In this document: positions 44,924-53,544 of the stretch, piece by piece
How positions within the stretch are numbered: position 1 is the stretch's first letter
How the letters are laid out: every line of letters starts with the position of its first letter
Assembly (NCBI GenBank): GCA_017527625.1
Contig: JAFXPV010000023.1
Location: 9,755 to 73,754 of the forward strand
Source: Bacteroidales bacterium
GTDB lineage: Bacteria; Bacteroidota; Bacteroidia; Bacteroidales; UBA932
Direction of reading: 5' to 3'
Length of the DNA: 64,000 nt
Made by a program: the position numbers and the translations under genes
Notes under the pieces: model-generated
Told to the model about the DNA's origin: nothing
What the model saw: the letters and a program-made list of their open reading frames with translations, nothing else
Database searches by the model: none

Positions 44924-45958
44924 ATGATTGACGACAAGATTATCGAGGACCTTCAGAAACAGATTGACGAGTTGAAGGCCGCCTCACAGCAGCAGGTTGA
45001 AGAAATAAGGGTGAAGATGCTTGGAAAGAAGGGAGAGATCACCCGTCTTTTTGAGGAATTCCGCACCGTACAGGCCGATCAGAAGAGGCTCTACGGTCAG
45101 AAGCTGAACACCCTCAAGAACAATATGCTCGCCAAGATGGAAGCCCTCAGGGCTGCATTGGAGAGCCAGGAGGGCCCTCAGGGCTCGACCGACGACCTGA
45201 CCCTGCCCGGCGACCGTATGCCGCTCGGCGCCCGTCATCCCATTTCCATCGTCCGCGAGGAAATCCTGTCCATATTCAAGAAGTTCGGTTATTCTGTGGC
45301 CGAGGGCCCGGAGATCGAGGACGACTGGCACGTGTTCAGTGCGCTGAATTTCCCGCCCGAGCATCCCGCCCGCGATATGCAGGATACCTTCTTCATCAAT
45401 AATCAGACAGCCAACAACATTCTCCTGCGCACCCACACTTCATCCGTGCAGGTCCGTACTATGGAGAACCAGTCTCTTCCAATCCGTGTGGTATGCCCCG
45501 GCCGCGTGTTCCGCAACGAAGCCATCAGCGCTCGTGCACACTGCATATTCCATCAGGTAGAAGGTCTCTATATCGATAAGAATGTCTCTTTTGCCGACCT
45601 CAAGCAGTCCATACTCCTTTTCGCCCAGGAAATGTTCGGCGCCGACACCAAGATCCGTATGCGTCCGAGCTATTTCCCCTTCACGGAGCCCAGCGCTGAG
45701 GTTGACGTAAGCTGCAACATCTGCAAAGGCAAGGGCTGCAGCATCTGCAAAGGCACCGGCTGGCTGGAAATCCTCGGCTGCGGCATGGTTGACCCGAACG
45801 TGCTTATAGCCAACGGCATCGATCCCGAAGTTTACAGCGGTTTCGCCTTCGGTATGGGCATCGAGCGTATCGCTATGCTCAAATGGCAGGTCAACGACCT
45901 CCGCCATTACTTCGAGAATGACGTCCGTTTCCTGCGTGAGTTTGAGACAGTTCTCTAA
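44924..45958 (+). CDS. pheS: phenylalanine-tRNA ligase alpha subunit
   Basis: 344 residues. N-terminal coiled coil that grips tRNA-Phe, then the class II core: motif 2 around GRVFRNEAISARAHCIFHQVEG and motif 3 FAFGMGIERIAMLKW. TEPSAEVDV is the conserved alpha-subunit signature; two CxxC-like pairs (SCNICKGKGCSICKG) follow, as in related proteins. pheT is not adjacent, which is common in Bacteroidota. Confidence 0.97.
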   Translation: MIDDKIIEDLQKQIDELKAASQQQVEEIRVKMLGKKGEITRLFEEFRTVQADQKRLYGQKLNTLKNNMLAKMEALRAALESQEGPQGSTDDLTLPGDRMPLGARHPISIVREEILSIFKKFGYSVAEGPEIEDDWHVFSALNFPPEHPARDMQDTFFINNQTANNILLRTHTSSVQVRTMENQSLPIRVVCPGRVFRNEAISARAHCIFHQVEGLYIDKNVSFADLKQSILLFAQEMFGADTKIRMRPSYFPFTEPSAEVDVSCNICKGKGCSICKGTGWLEILGCGMVDPNVLIANGIDPEVYSGFAFGMGIERIAMLKWQVNDLRHYFENDVRFLREFETVL

Positions 45959-45969
45959 AACACTATAAA

Positions 45970-47667
45970 ATGAAAATATCAAGTTTCTTCAAACTCGCAG
46001 CCATTGCGGGCTTGGCAGTCATTGCCGTGTCCTGCTCGAATGGCAACAGGTCGTCATTCGATTACGACCCTGACGCACAGTTGGTTTTCATCGGCGAGGA
46101 CATCGCCGTGGCACAGACCCAGTACGGTAAGGTGAAAGGTTACATTATGAGGGATGTCTACACATTCCTCGGCATCCCCTACGGTGCCAGCACCGAGGGC
46201 AAGAACCGCTTTATGCCTCCTCAGCCGCCCCAGCCCTGGGACGGTGTCCTTCCCACAGTCTATTTCGGCGCCTGCGCTCCCCAGGCTCCCGGCAACTGGC
46301 AGTCTACATCCTACAAGACCTTCCAGGACGAATGGAACTATGCGTATATGAGCGAGGACTGCCTCAAGCTCAACGTATGGACACCGGCCATCGACAAGGC
46401 CAAACGTCCTGTGATCGTATGGATCCACGGCGGCGGATACAGCTTCGGCTGCTCATACGAGCAGAAGGGCTACCTCGGCGAGAATTTCGCCCGCAGGGAA
46501 AACTCAGTCTTCGTTTCGATCAACCACCGTCTGAACTGCTTCGGCTTCACTGACTTCGCTGCAGTGGGCGGGGAGAAATACAAACACTCCGGCAATGTCG
46601 GTATGCTCGACTGCGTGGCTGCCCTCCAGTGGGTGAAGGACAACATCGCCAATTTCGGCGGCGACCCTGACAACGTGACCATCATCGGCCAGTCTGGCGG
46701 CGGCGGAAAGGTCTGCATCCTCGCTTCTATGCCTTCTGCCAAAGGCCTCATCAGCAAAGTCGTTCCGCTCAGCGGCAGCGCTACCAGCGCAGGTGACCAG
46801 GCCTATGCAGAGGCTCTCGGCGCGGAGATTCTGAAAGCCGCAGGTCTGAAGCCCGGCGAAATCGACAAGCTCCAGGAGATGCCTTGGGAAGAATACTACG
46901 AACTCGCTTATTCAGTGTCACGTTCGTTCAGGCCCGAAGGTATGAATGCAAGAGGCGCCTTCAGCCCTGTAGCTGACGACATCGACATTCCGAAGGGTAC
47001 ATTCTTCACCCTCGACCGCGACGACCTGCCCGATGTTGCGATGCTGCTCTGTACCACGACCAATGAATTCGTGTCAGACCGCGACGACCCTTCAAAAGAG
47101 CTGCTGACCAAAGCTGAAATTGTAGACCAGCTCAAGGCTAACTTCGGTGACAACGCCGAGGCTGTCTACGACGAATATGACAAACTCTTCCCCGGCAACA
47201 GCCCCTACGGCATTTACACCATCGTGAACACTCCGAGGACGAGCGTGCTGAACACTGCCAACGCCAAGCTGCACCAGAAATCTCCGGTATACCTGGCCTG
47301 GTACAACTGGTATCCGCCTATGTTCGACGGCCGCTACCGTTCGTTCCACAACATCGACATCAGCTTCTGGTTCTACAACACCGACGTAATGCTGTCGCAC
47401 TCCGGCGGCGGAAAGGTGCCGCGCGCCCTTTCAGCCAAGATGGCCGATGCCCTGCACGCCTTTATGCTGACCGGCGATCCCAACACCGGCAAGAAAGACG
47501 GCCTGCCGAAATGGCCGCAGTATACCAAGGAAGGTTGCGAGACGATGATTCTCAACAACGTATGCGTCGTCAAGAATAATCCTGACACCCGCGCCCGCGA
47601 GCTGATGGGCAGCAACGTTCCTTCGCTGCTCCCCGCTCCCACACCGGCACCCGCTCCGGCTAAATAG
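45970..47667 (+). CDS. type-B carboxylesterase, lipoprotein
   Basis: 565 residues. Lipobox IAVSCSNG. Type-B carboxylesterase fold: GIPYGASTEGKNRF, EDCLKLNVWTP, oxyanion hole IHGGGYSFG, nucleophile in IGQSGGGGKV (the family usually has GESAG; here GQSGG). The acid/His region includes FHNIDISFWF. A Pro/Ala-rich tail closes the protein. Lies 11 bases after pheS and could be read through from it. Confidence 0.9.
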   Translation: MKISSFFKLAAIAGLAVIAVSCSNGNRSSFDYDPDAQLVFIGEDIAVAQTQYGKVKGYIMRDVYTFLGIPYGASTEGKNRFMPPQPPQPWDGVLPTVYFGACAPQAPGNWQSTSYKTFQDEWNYAYMSEDCLKLNVWTPAIDKAKRPVIVWIHGGGYSFGCSYEQKGYLGENFARRENSVFVSINHRLNCFGFTDFAAVGGEKYKHSGNVGMLDCVAALQWVKDNIANFGGDPDNVTIIGQSGGGGKVCILASMPSAKGLISKVVPLSGSATSAGDQAYAEALGAEILKAAGLKPGEIDKLQEMPWEEYYELAYSVSRSFRPEGMNARGAFSPVADDIDIPKGTFFTLDRDDLPDVAMLLCTTTNEFVSDRDDPSKELLTKAEIVDQLKANFGDNAEAVYDEYDKLFPGNSPYGIYTIVNTPRTSVLNTANAKLHQKSPVYLAWYNWYPPMFDGRYRSFHNIDISFWFYNTDVMLSHSGGGKVPRALSAKMADALHAFMLTGDPNTGKKDGLPKWPQYTKEGCETMILNNVCVVKNNPDTRARELMGSNVPSLLPAPTPAPAPAK

Positions 47668-47688
47668 GAGTGTCCGCACAGATGAATG

Positions 47689-47718
47689 AAGGCCGAGGGT
47701 TCTTTCCCCCGGCCTTTT
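47689..47718. terminator. intrinsic terminator (probably bidirectional)
   Basis: AAGGCCG pairs with CGGCCTT, with GGG/CCC inside, between the convergent esterase and SGNH genes; T-rich on the plus side and A-rich/T-rich on the other. Confidence 0.75.
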
Positions 47719-47745
47719 ACGTGTGATCGCAGGTGCTTGCCAGGC

Positions 47746-49203
47746 CTATTCCTGCCTGGCGGCTTCCACCTTGGCCCTGAAAGGTATGACGGGGAGGCCG
47801 TTGCCGCCGATAAGTGTGCCGACCTCAAAGTCCTTGAAGCAGTAGCGTACCTCGACAGGGTTGGGGACGAGGTCGCACCAGACTGCGACTACTCCGCCCG
47901 GCAGGATTTCGGCCTTGGCCGGATGGAAAGTTCCGCCGCCGCCTGCCACTTCGAAACCTTTGATTTCGTCGGTGCCCATAAAGCCCAGCCTTGAATTGTC
48001 AAAGCGTATGAGGACGCGCCCGTCGCGCACTTCGGCCGACCTGAAGCAGGGATTGAGTGCGGGCAGCTGGTCGTAGCCGTAGGTCTTCAGCATAGCCATA
48101 TAGCACAGGCGCTCTCCTATCTGACGTTTCTGGGAGGCGTGGACCTGCTTCTGCTCGTAAGGGTATGCGAGGTCGTTGGTGCCGATGATGGCTGCGTTGG
48201 GGATGCGTTGCGATGCGATGAACTGCTGCTCCCTCACGATGGGGCCGTGCTCGTCCTGGAATCCGTAGGGGCCGTCGTAATAATCGTAGGGGGTCAGCTC
48301 CACGATAAGGAAGGGGATGTCGCCGCGGCCTATGTCTTTCCTCCACAACTCTGCCATCGCAGTCAGGCGGTCGGCATACTCGAGGTAGGAGATGCTGATG
48401 TTGGATTCTCCCTGGAACCACAGGATGCCGGCAATCGAGTAGCGGCTGGCCGGACGGAACATAGCATTGTACATAATCATAGGCTTGTACATTGCGTTGA
48501 CCTTGCTGTCGGAGGCGTTGGCCAGGTCGACGTCCGGGTAGTCTTTCAGCAGCCCTTCGCTCATCCACGCCTCGATGACAGAGCCGCCCCAGCTGGCATT
48601 GATTATGCCGACGGGGACTTCGAGTATTTCAGAAAGCCTGGTGGCGAAGAAATAGCCGACTGCCGAGAAGGAGGGAGAATTGGCGGGGTTGCACTCTTTC
48701 CATTCGCCGCCCGCATCGTATTCGGGTTCGAGGGCCTGGGCCTTGCGCACTTCGAAAAGCCGTACGCCCTTGTATTTTCCGGAATGAGCTATTTCCTGCA
48801 GGGATCCTTCCACTGGCGTGCCGTTGCCTCCGGACAGACGCATCTCCATATTGCTCTGGCCTGAGCAGAGCCACACTTCTCCTATGAGGACATTCTTGGC
48901 CGTCACTGTTTCGTTGCCGCTGCGGGCTTTCACCGTCTGGGGAGTGAAAGTGGCTGCAGGGGTGCTGAGCATCACTTCCCAGCGGCCTTGAGAGTCAGCT
49001 CTTGCATTGACCGAAGAGGAAAGCCACGAGGCAGACACGGAAACGTTTGAACCGGGGTCGGCGAAGCCCCAGATGCGGGCCTGCGCAGATTGCTGCAGCA
49101 CCATATTGTCACCGATGAACGAAGAGAACTTGAGATTACCTGCAGCGGCGGACATTCCGGCAGCAAGCAGCAGGCAGAGCATTGTGAGCAGACGCTTTTT
49201 CAT
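47746..49203 (-). CDS. sialate O-acetylesterase-like SGNH hydrolase
   Basis: 485 residues from ATG 49203; the longer frame runs back through the 107-bp repeat and is rejected. Signal peptide ends near MSAAAG. Block I LCSGQSNMEMRL with the catalytic Ser, NASWGGSVIEAWM, and LWFQGESN. The usual Asp-x-His ending of the family (DIHP) reads QVHA here. Removes acetyl groups from sialic acid or xylan-type glycans. A diverged paralogue is at 51978-53459. Confidence 0.88.
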   Translation of the reverse strand: MKKRLLTMLCLLLAAGMSAAAGNLKFSSFIGDNMVLQQSAQARIWGFADPGSNVSVSASWLSSSVNARADSQGRWEVMLSTPAATFTPQTVKARSGNETVTAKNVLIGEVWLCSGQSNMEMRLSGGNGTPVEGSLQEIAHSGKYKGVRLFEVRKAQALEPEYDAGGEWKECNPANSPSFSAVGYFFATRLSEILEVPVGIINASWGGSVIEAWMSEGLLKDYPDVDLANASDSKVNAMYKPMIMYNAMFRPASRYSIAGILWFQGESNISISYLEYADRLTAMAELWRKDIGRGDIPFLIVELTPYDYYDGPYGFQDEHGPIVREQQFIASQRIPNAAIIGTNDLAYPYEQKQVHASQKRQIGERLCYMAMLKTYGYDQLPALNPCFRSAEVRDGRVLIRFDNSRLGFMGTDEIKGFEVAGGGGTFHPAKAEILPGGVVAVWCDLVPNPVEVRYCFKDFEVGTLIGGNGLPVIPFRAKVEAARQE

Positions 49204-49290
49204 AATTGCAGAAATTGTTTCACTAAAGGTAGTGTTTTTTCCGTCTCGCGGCAAGCGCAGGGCGTTTCCGTGCCTCCGGGCATTTCCGCC

Positions 49291-49397
49291 CCACAGTATG
49301 GATGTGGGGCCGTGTGGTTCATACTGCCGCCACAATCCCGCCGCGGAAAGCCATTTTCCGGCGACAGTATGAAAAAATGCGCAGGAGATTCATTTCG
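49291..49397 (+). repeat. 107-bp dispersed repeat, copy 1
   Basis: Identical over 107 bases to the reverse complement of 57009-57115 and two bases different from 50478-50584. Similarity with copy 3 extends left to about 49278. Contains CAGTATGGA, TTCATACTG and CAGTATGAA plus a CGCC...GGCG hairpin around GGAAA/TTTCC. Sits 29 bases before the GH43 gene, same orientation. Confidence 0.93.
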
Positions 49398-49425
49398 TGG
49401 TCGAAGTATTCCCTATCTTAGTGCC

Positions 49426-50394
49426 ATGAAACGAATTGTCATCATCGCTATGCTGGCGCTGTCTGTCTGCGCCTGTTCCCGCAAGCCCGCGGCTATGAGC
49501 GGGAATCCGTTGTTTGAGGGCTGGTATGCCGATCCGGAAGGGATTGTGTTCGGAAACGAGTGCTGGATCTATCCCACCTGGTCACAGCCTTACGACGAGC
49601 AGTTGTTTATGGACGCCTTCTCATCGAAGGACCTTGTGCACTGGACGAAGCACGAAAAAGTGATTTCGCAGGAAAACATTTCGTGGCTGCGCAGGGCACT
49701 CTGGGCCCCTTCCGTCATAGAAAAAGACGGCGTCTACTATCTTTATTTCGGAGCAAATGATATGCATCAGAAGGGAGAAGGCGGCATCGGCGTGGCTACT
49801 GCCGACAATCCGGCCGGCCCGTTCAGGGACGCCCTAGGACATCCGCTGATCGATGAAGTCATCAACGGAGCACAGCCCATCGACCAGTTTGTGTTCAGAG
49901 ATGACGACGGAACATACTATATGTATTACGGCGGTTGGCGTCATTGCAACTTGGTGCGGCTCGGCGACGACCTGATGAGCATCGTGCCCTTCGACGATGG
50001 TGAAACTTTCAAGGAAATCACCCCGAAAGGATATGTCGAAGGCCCCTTTATGCTCAAGCGCGGAGATACATACTATTTTATGTGGAGCGAAGGCGGCTGG
50101 ACCGGTCCTGACTATCACGTTGCCTACGCAATGTCCGACAGCCCCTTCGGCCCCTTCGAACGCATCGGCACAATCCTCGAGTCAGACCCCGAAGTGGCCA
50201 CAGGCGCCGGGCACCATTCCGTAATCAAGGGCCGCGGCAAAGATGAGTACTATATCATCTATCACCGCCACCCTCTCGGAGCCACCGACGGCAACGACAG
50301 GGTCACCTGCATCGAAAGGCTCTACTTCGACAAGGATGGCAGGATCCTGCCCGTGAAAATCACTTTCGAAGGAGTCCCCGCCACCCGCCTGTAG
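49426..50394 (+). CDS. GH43-family glycosidase, lipoprotein
   Basis: 322 residues from ATG 49426; the frame is open upstream through the repeat but lacks a signal peptide there. Lipobox SVCACSRK. Five-bladed propeller with the GH43 triad: base Asp in YADPEGIV, Asp in PIDQFVFRDDDG, acid Glu in YVEGPFMLKR. Family members act on arabinan or xylan side chains. The 107-bp repeat occupies its 5' region; TATCTTAG at 49414 is a possible -7 box. Confidence 0.9.
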   Translation: MKRIVIIAMLALSVCACSRKPAAMSGNPLFEGWYADPEGIVFGNECWIYPTWSQPYDEQLFMDAFSSKDLVHWTKHEKVISQENISWLRRALWAPSVIEKDGVYYLYFGANDMHQKGEGGIGVATADNPAGPFRDALGHPLIDEVINGAQPIDQFVFRDDDGTYYMYYGGWRHCNLVRLGDDLMSIVPFDDGETFKEITPKGYVEGPFMLKRGDTYYFMWSEGGWTGPDYHVAYAMSDSPFGPFERIGTILESDPEVATGAGHHSVIKGRGKDEYYIIYHRHPLGATDGNDRVTCIERLYFDKDGRILPVKITFEGVPATRL

Positions 50395-50477
50395 CCCCTG
50401 CCGCACCAACAGTGCGCAGGAGGGCGGCTCTACCGCGGACAGCACCGGGAATCCATAGGACGGAGTTCATTTCCTCA

Positions 50478-50584
50478 CCACAGTATGGATGTGGGGCCGT
50501 GTGGTTCATACTGCCGCCACAATCCCGCCGCGGAAAGCCGTTTTCCGGCGACAGTATGAAAACATGCGCAGGAGATTCATTTCG
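50478..50584 (+). repeat. 107-bp dispersed repeat, copy 2
   Basis: Two differences from copies 1 and 3: one in the GGAAA/TTTCC hairpin loop (A to G) and one in the A-run. Not upstream of any same-strand gene. Confidence 0.93.
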
Positions 50585-50635
50585 TCGCCGGATGGCTCGC
50601 CGGGCGCAGAGCAGGCGGAGCGGAGCCGCCCGCAA

Positions 50636-50781
50636 CAGACTGTTTTGCAGGCGATACTACCGCCCTCGGTAGTAAAGAGGGGGGCACCGATTGAATGCGA
50701 GTTCTGCGTAGCAGGACGAAGCAGGCAATTGGGGGGTCGGAGTGAGCGTCAGCGAACGGAGGTCGCCGCAAAACAAGTCTG
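50636..50781. repeat. 146-bp segment bounded by imperfect inverted repeats
   Basis: CAGACTGTTTTGCAGGCGA (50636-50654) and TCGCCGCAAAACAAGTCTG (50763-50781) are imperfect inverted repeats of about 19 bases. No ORF inside. Could be a MITE-like element or a remnant. Confidence 0.5.
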
Positions 50782-50819
50782 TGCTAAGCAGCGTCGCCGG
50801 CAGGAAGCGGCAGAAAGGA

Positions 50820-50846
50820 AAGGCCGGAGGATCTCCCTCCGGCCTT
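50820..50846 (-). terminator. intrinsic terminator of the esterase/SGNH operon
   Basis: AAGGCCGGAGG (50820-50830) pairs perfectly with CCTCCGGCCTT (50836-50846); on the minus strand it ends in a T-rich stretch, 43 bases after the esterase stop. Confidence 0.82.
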
Positions 50847-50888
50847 CTGTACATCTGCAAGGATGCGGCTGCATCTGCAGGTCTGCGG

Positions 50889-51968
50889 CTATTTGAAAAG
50901 CATCGGGGCCAGGACCTCGAGGTCGGCGCGCCAGGTCGGCCAGCTGTGGCCCGCCTGTGCATTCTCCTGATAAATATATTTCAGGCCGAGCTCATCCATC
51001 ACCTTGCGGGTGTTGATGCAGTTGTTGTAAGCAATGTCCGAAGGACCGCCCTGAGTGAAGTAGAACTGGCGGTACTCCTTGTTGATCTGGGCAATCTTGC
51101 CGGCGATGCCGAGACGCTCAGCCTCTTTCTTCGGATCGACGCCCGGTTTCAGGCTTGAAGACAGCACCCAGGCGTAGCTGAACATTTCAGGATGGGTGAA
51201 GACAGCCTCCATCGTCTCCATTCCGCCCATCGAAAGGCCGGCGATAGCGCGGCTCTTCTGGTTGGCGAGAACACGGTAGTTCTGCTCCACGAAAGGAATG
51301 ATAGAGCTGAAGAGGTCCTCTGCGAAAGGCGGAACCTCGTCCGGCACGTTGATGGTACCGTTCGGCATCACCACCACCATCGGAACCATCTTGCCCTCTG
51401 CCAGCAGATTGTCGAGAATCCAGCCGGCGGCACCGACTGTAGGCCAAGCGGCGTCATTGTCTCCACCGCCGTGGATGAGATAGAGGACGGGCAGTTTCTG
51501 CTTCGAGTTCTCATATCCGGCAGGAGTCCACACGTGCATACGGCGCATCTCCTTCAGATTTTTTGAATAGTACCAGCGCTGGGCGACAGCTCCGTGAGGC
51601 ACATCCTTGATATATCCTTCACCCACAGTCAGGATTGCAGAAGTCTCCCCGGCCAGGGCGCTTTTAGGGTCCTGCACCTTGACTCCGTCGACGATGAAAT
51701 GGTAGCGGAACAACCCGGCGTCCAGTTTGTCAGAGGCGCCCTGCCATACGCCGTTCGGGGCCTCTTTGAAAACGACATTGTGTCCGTAGCCAAGGTCGCC
51801 GCCGAGTGAAACGGTGCGGGCTTTCGGAGCATAGATCTGGAAAAGAACCTTCCCGTCCGGCTGTACAATGACGGAACGCAAGGTGTCGTTGGGAGTCCTC
51901 GGGCCCCTCTGTGCAGACAGGGACAGGGACATCACGGCCAAAGTGGCAATCAATATAATTTTCTTCAT
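50889..51968 (-). CDS. secreted CE1-like esterase with CBM48-like domain
   Basis: 359 residues. Signal peptide ends at SLSAQ. N-terminal E-set domain (LFQIYAPKARTVSLGGDLG), then LPVLYLIHGGGDNDAAW, nucleophile in AGLSMGGMETM and His in AGHSWPTW. Paralogue of the 14587-15771 esterase with the same domain order. Feruloyl or acetylxylan esterase activity is the most likely. Nine bases after the SGNH gene, so one transcript. Confidence 0.88.
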   Translation of the reverse strand: MKKIILIATLAVMSLSLSAQRGPRTPNDTLRSVIVQPDGKVLFQIYAPKARTVSLGGDLGYGHNVVFKEAPNGVWQGASDKLDAGLFRYHFIVDGVKVQDPKSALAGETSAILTVGEGYIKDVPHGAVAQRWYYSKNLKEMRRMHVWTPAGYENSKQKLPVLYLIHGGGDNDAAWPTVGAAGWILDNLLAEGKMVPMVVVMPNGTINVPDEVPPFAEDLFSSIIPFVEQNYRVLANQKSRAIAGLSMGGMETMEAVFTHPEMFSYAWVLSSSLKPGVDPKKEAERLGIAGKIAQINKEYRQFYFTQGGPSDIAYNNCINTRKVMDELGLKYIYQENAQAGHSWPTWRADLEVLAPMLFK

Positions 51969-51977
51969 AGTATGTTA

Positions 51978-53459
51978 TTATTGTGTGTTATCTGCTTTAA
52001 GCCAGAAAGGCACGAGAGGCAGCCCCTCGATGCTGTGGATGTTGCCGGGCATAAAGTCGGCCCAGCCGTAGCGGACCTCGCTGATTTCCTTCAGCTCGTC
52101 GTTGGTCGGGATGATCATACTGCCTCTGAAGTACATCACGCGGTCTACCTTGTGCCATACTCCGTCAGGGCCGCAGGCCTCAAGACCTTCGATTTCCTGG
52201 GTGCGGTCAATGCCGTGAGGGCAGTTTACAATCTCGATGCGGGTCATCGGGGCGGGAGCCGGAGCTGAGGGGTTGCGGCTGCCCGGACCGAAGCCGAAGC
52301 CCTGCATCTTGCCGAGCGATACAGCCTCGGGAGCGTCGCAGGCGATACGGGTGAAGCCGTAGTCGCGGTTCAGCGCCAGGTAGGCGAGACGGTTGCCGAC
52401 AGACTCCTTGTCACAGGGGTGGATATTGGCGGCCTCATAGGGGGCGACGAGGTCGTTGGTGCAGATGATGCCGCAGTTGGGCACAAGTTTGGCCACATCG
52501 TGCTGAGCCTTGCGCAGTGCAGCGCCGGTGCCGTTGTGGTTGCTGTACGGAGTGATTTCCACCATATAGAAAGGCATCTTGTTGCCGAAGTCCTTCCAGT
52601 CTTCACGCCACTGGCGCACGAGCTCGACCATCCTCGGGACGAACTCATCTTCGTGGCCTACGTTGGAGCATCCCTGGTACCAGATGAATCCGCGGGCGGT
52701 GTAGCCCTGCAGGGGAACCTGCATACCGTTGTACATCTCATAGGGACGGAGCATATCCATCCTCTGCTTCACTGCCTCCGCAGAAACGTCCTCACCGAAG
52801 GCGGCTACCGTCTCCTTGGGAAGCCAGCCCTCCACGCGGGCACCGCCGCGGGCGAACGCAACCACACCGACAGGGATGTCCAGCACTTCATTGAGTTTGC
52901 GGGCGAAGAAATAGGCGGCAGCACTCATCTCCGGAATGCTGTTGGGGTCGGCACAAAGCCAGCCGTCAGTATTGGTCACTTCTTCCTGAGGTTCGTCGGC
53001 CTGTACTGTGCGGACATAGAGCATACGGATGCGCTCCGGGGCCGGAGCCTGGGTGATTATTTCATTGTAGCCTTTGACAGGGCAGTTGTCGAAACCCTTG
53101 ATGGGCATCTCCATATTGGACTGTCCGGAAGCCAGCCAGACTTCGCCGACCAGCACATCATTGATGGTTATGGACCCGCCGTCACCCTTGACGCTGATGG
53201 TGTAGGCGTTGTAGCCGGCTGCAGGAGTTGGCACATAAGCCGTCCAATGACCCTTGCCGTCGGTCTTGGCCGTGTATGAAGCCTTGTCCCACGAAGGGGT
53301 GACAGTGATGTTTGCGCCGGGGGTGGCAAACCCGAAAACAGCAGCCTGGGAATTCTGCTGCAGGACCATATGGTCGCCTGTGGGATATTTGAGACGAAGT
53401 TCTGCGTGCACTGAGAGGCAGGCAAACAATAAAACTGTGATCAGAAGTACTTTTTTCAT
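51978..53459 (-). CDS. sialate O-acetylesterase-like SGNH hydrolase
   Basis: 493 residues from ATG 53459; a TTG two codons earlier is ignored. Signal peptide ends at SVHAE. Block I LASGQSNMEMPI; the family's YQGESN reads YQGCSN here, and DIHP reads NIHPCDKESVGNRL. FARGGARVEGWLP is the oxyanion-hole block. Probably deacetylates glycans together with the downstream esterase. Divergent from a GH43 gene. Confidence 0.87.
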   Translation of the reverse strand: MKKVLLITVLLFACLSVHAELRLKYPTGDHMVLQQNSQAAVFGFATPGANITVTPSWDKASYTAKTDGKGHWTAYVPTPAAGYNAYTISVKGDGGSITINDVLVGEVWLASGQSNMEMPIKGFDNCPVKGYNEIITQAPAPERIRMLYVRTVQADEPQEEVTNTDGWLCADPNSIPEMSAAAYFFARKLNEVLDIPVGVVAFARGGARVEGWLPKETVAAFGEDVSAEAVKQRMDMLRPYEMYNGMQVPLQGYTARGFIWYQGCSNVGHEDEFVPRMVELVRQWREDWKDFGNKMPFYMVEITPYSNHNGTGAALRKAQHDVAKLVPNCGIICTNDLVAPYEAANIHPCDKESVGNRLAYLALNRDYGFTRIACDAPEAVSLGKMQGFGFGPGSRNPSAPAPAPMTRIEIVNCPHGIDRTQEIEGLEACGPDGVWHKVDRVMYFRGSMIIPTNDELKEISEVRYGWADFMPGNIHSIEGLPLVPFWLKADNTQ

Positions 53460-53496
53460 TGTCAAGTCCGGTTATCGGCTCCGGAACGCCATCTTC

Positions 53497-53524
53497 AAAG
53501 TTACCATTATTTTCACTAACTTGT
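53497..53524. promoter_or_regulatory. divergent -7 boxes, SGNH operon (-) and GH43 (+)
   Basis: CAAAGTTA at 53497-53504 (minus TAACTTTG) and a weaker TAACTTGT at 53517-53524 for the plus strand. Confidence 0.45.
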
Positions 53525-53544
53525 CGCGACAAATCGGTTCTACT

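Larger units (their letters stand above)
50395..50888. other. 494-base non-coding stretch with repeats
   Basis: No credible gene. Holds copy 2 of the 107-bp repeat (50478-50584), a flank of about 45 bases beyond it that matches the flank of copy 3, an inverted-repeat pair (50636-50654 / 50763-50781), a short ACTACCG/CGGTAGT hairpin at about 50655-50673, and a terminator at 50820-50846 for the minus-strand esterase genes. Confidence 0.75.

Noticed and set aside
49204..49335. N-terminal extension of the SGNH esterase across the repeat
   Set aside because: The signal peptide starts at 49203; the extra residues come from the 107-bp repeat.
49090..49425. N-terminal extension of the GH43 frame through repeat copy 1
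   Set aside because: It would place a signal peptide and lipobox in the middle of the protein; the same peptide appears wherever the repeat is, showing it is repeat translation, not gene.
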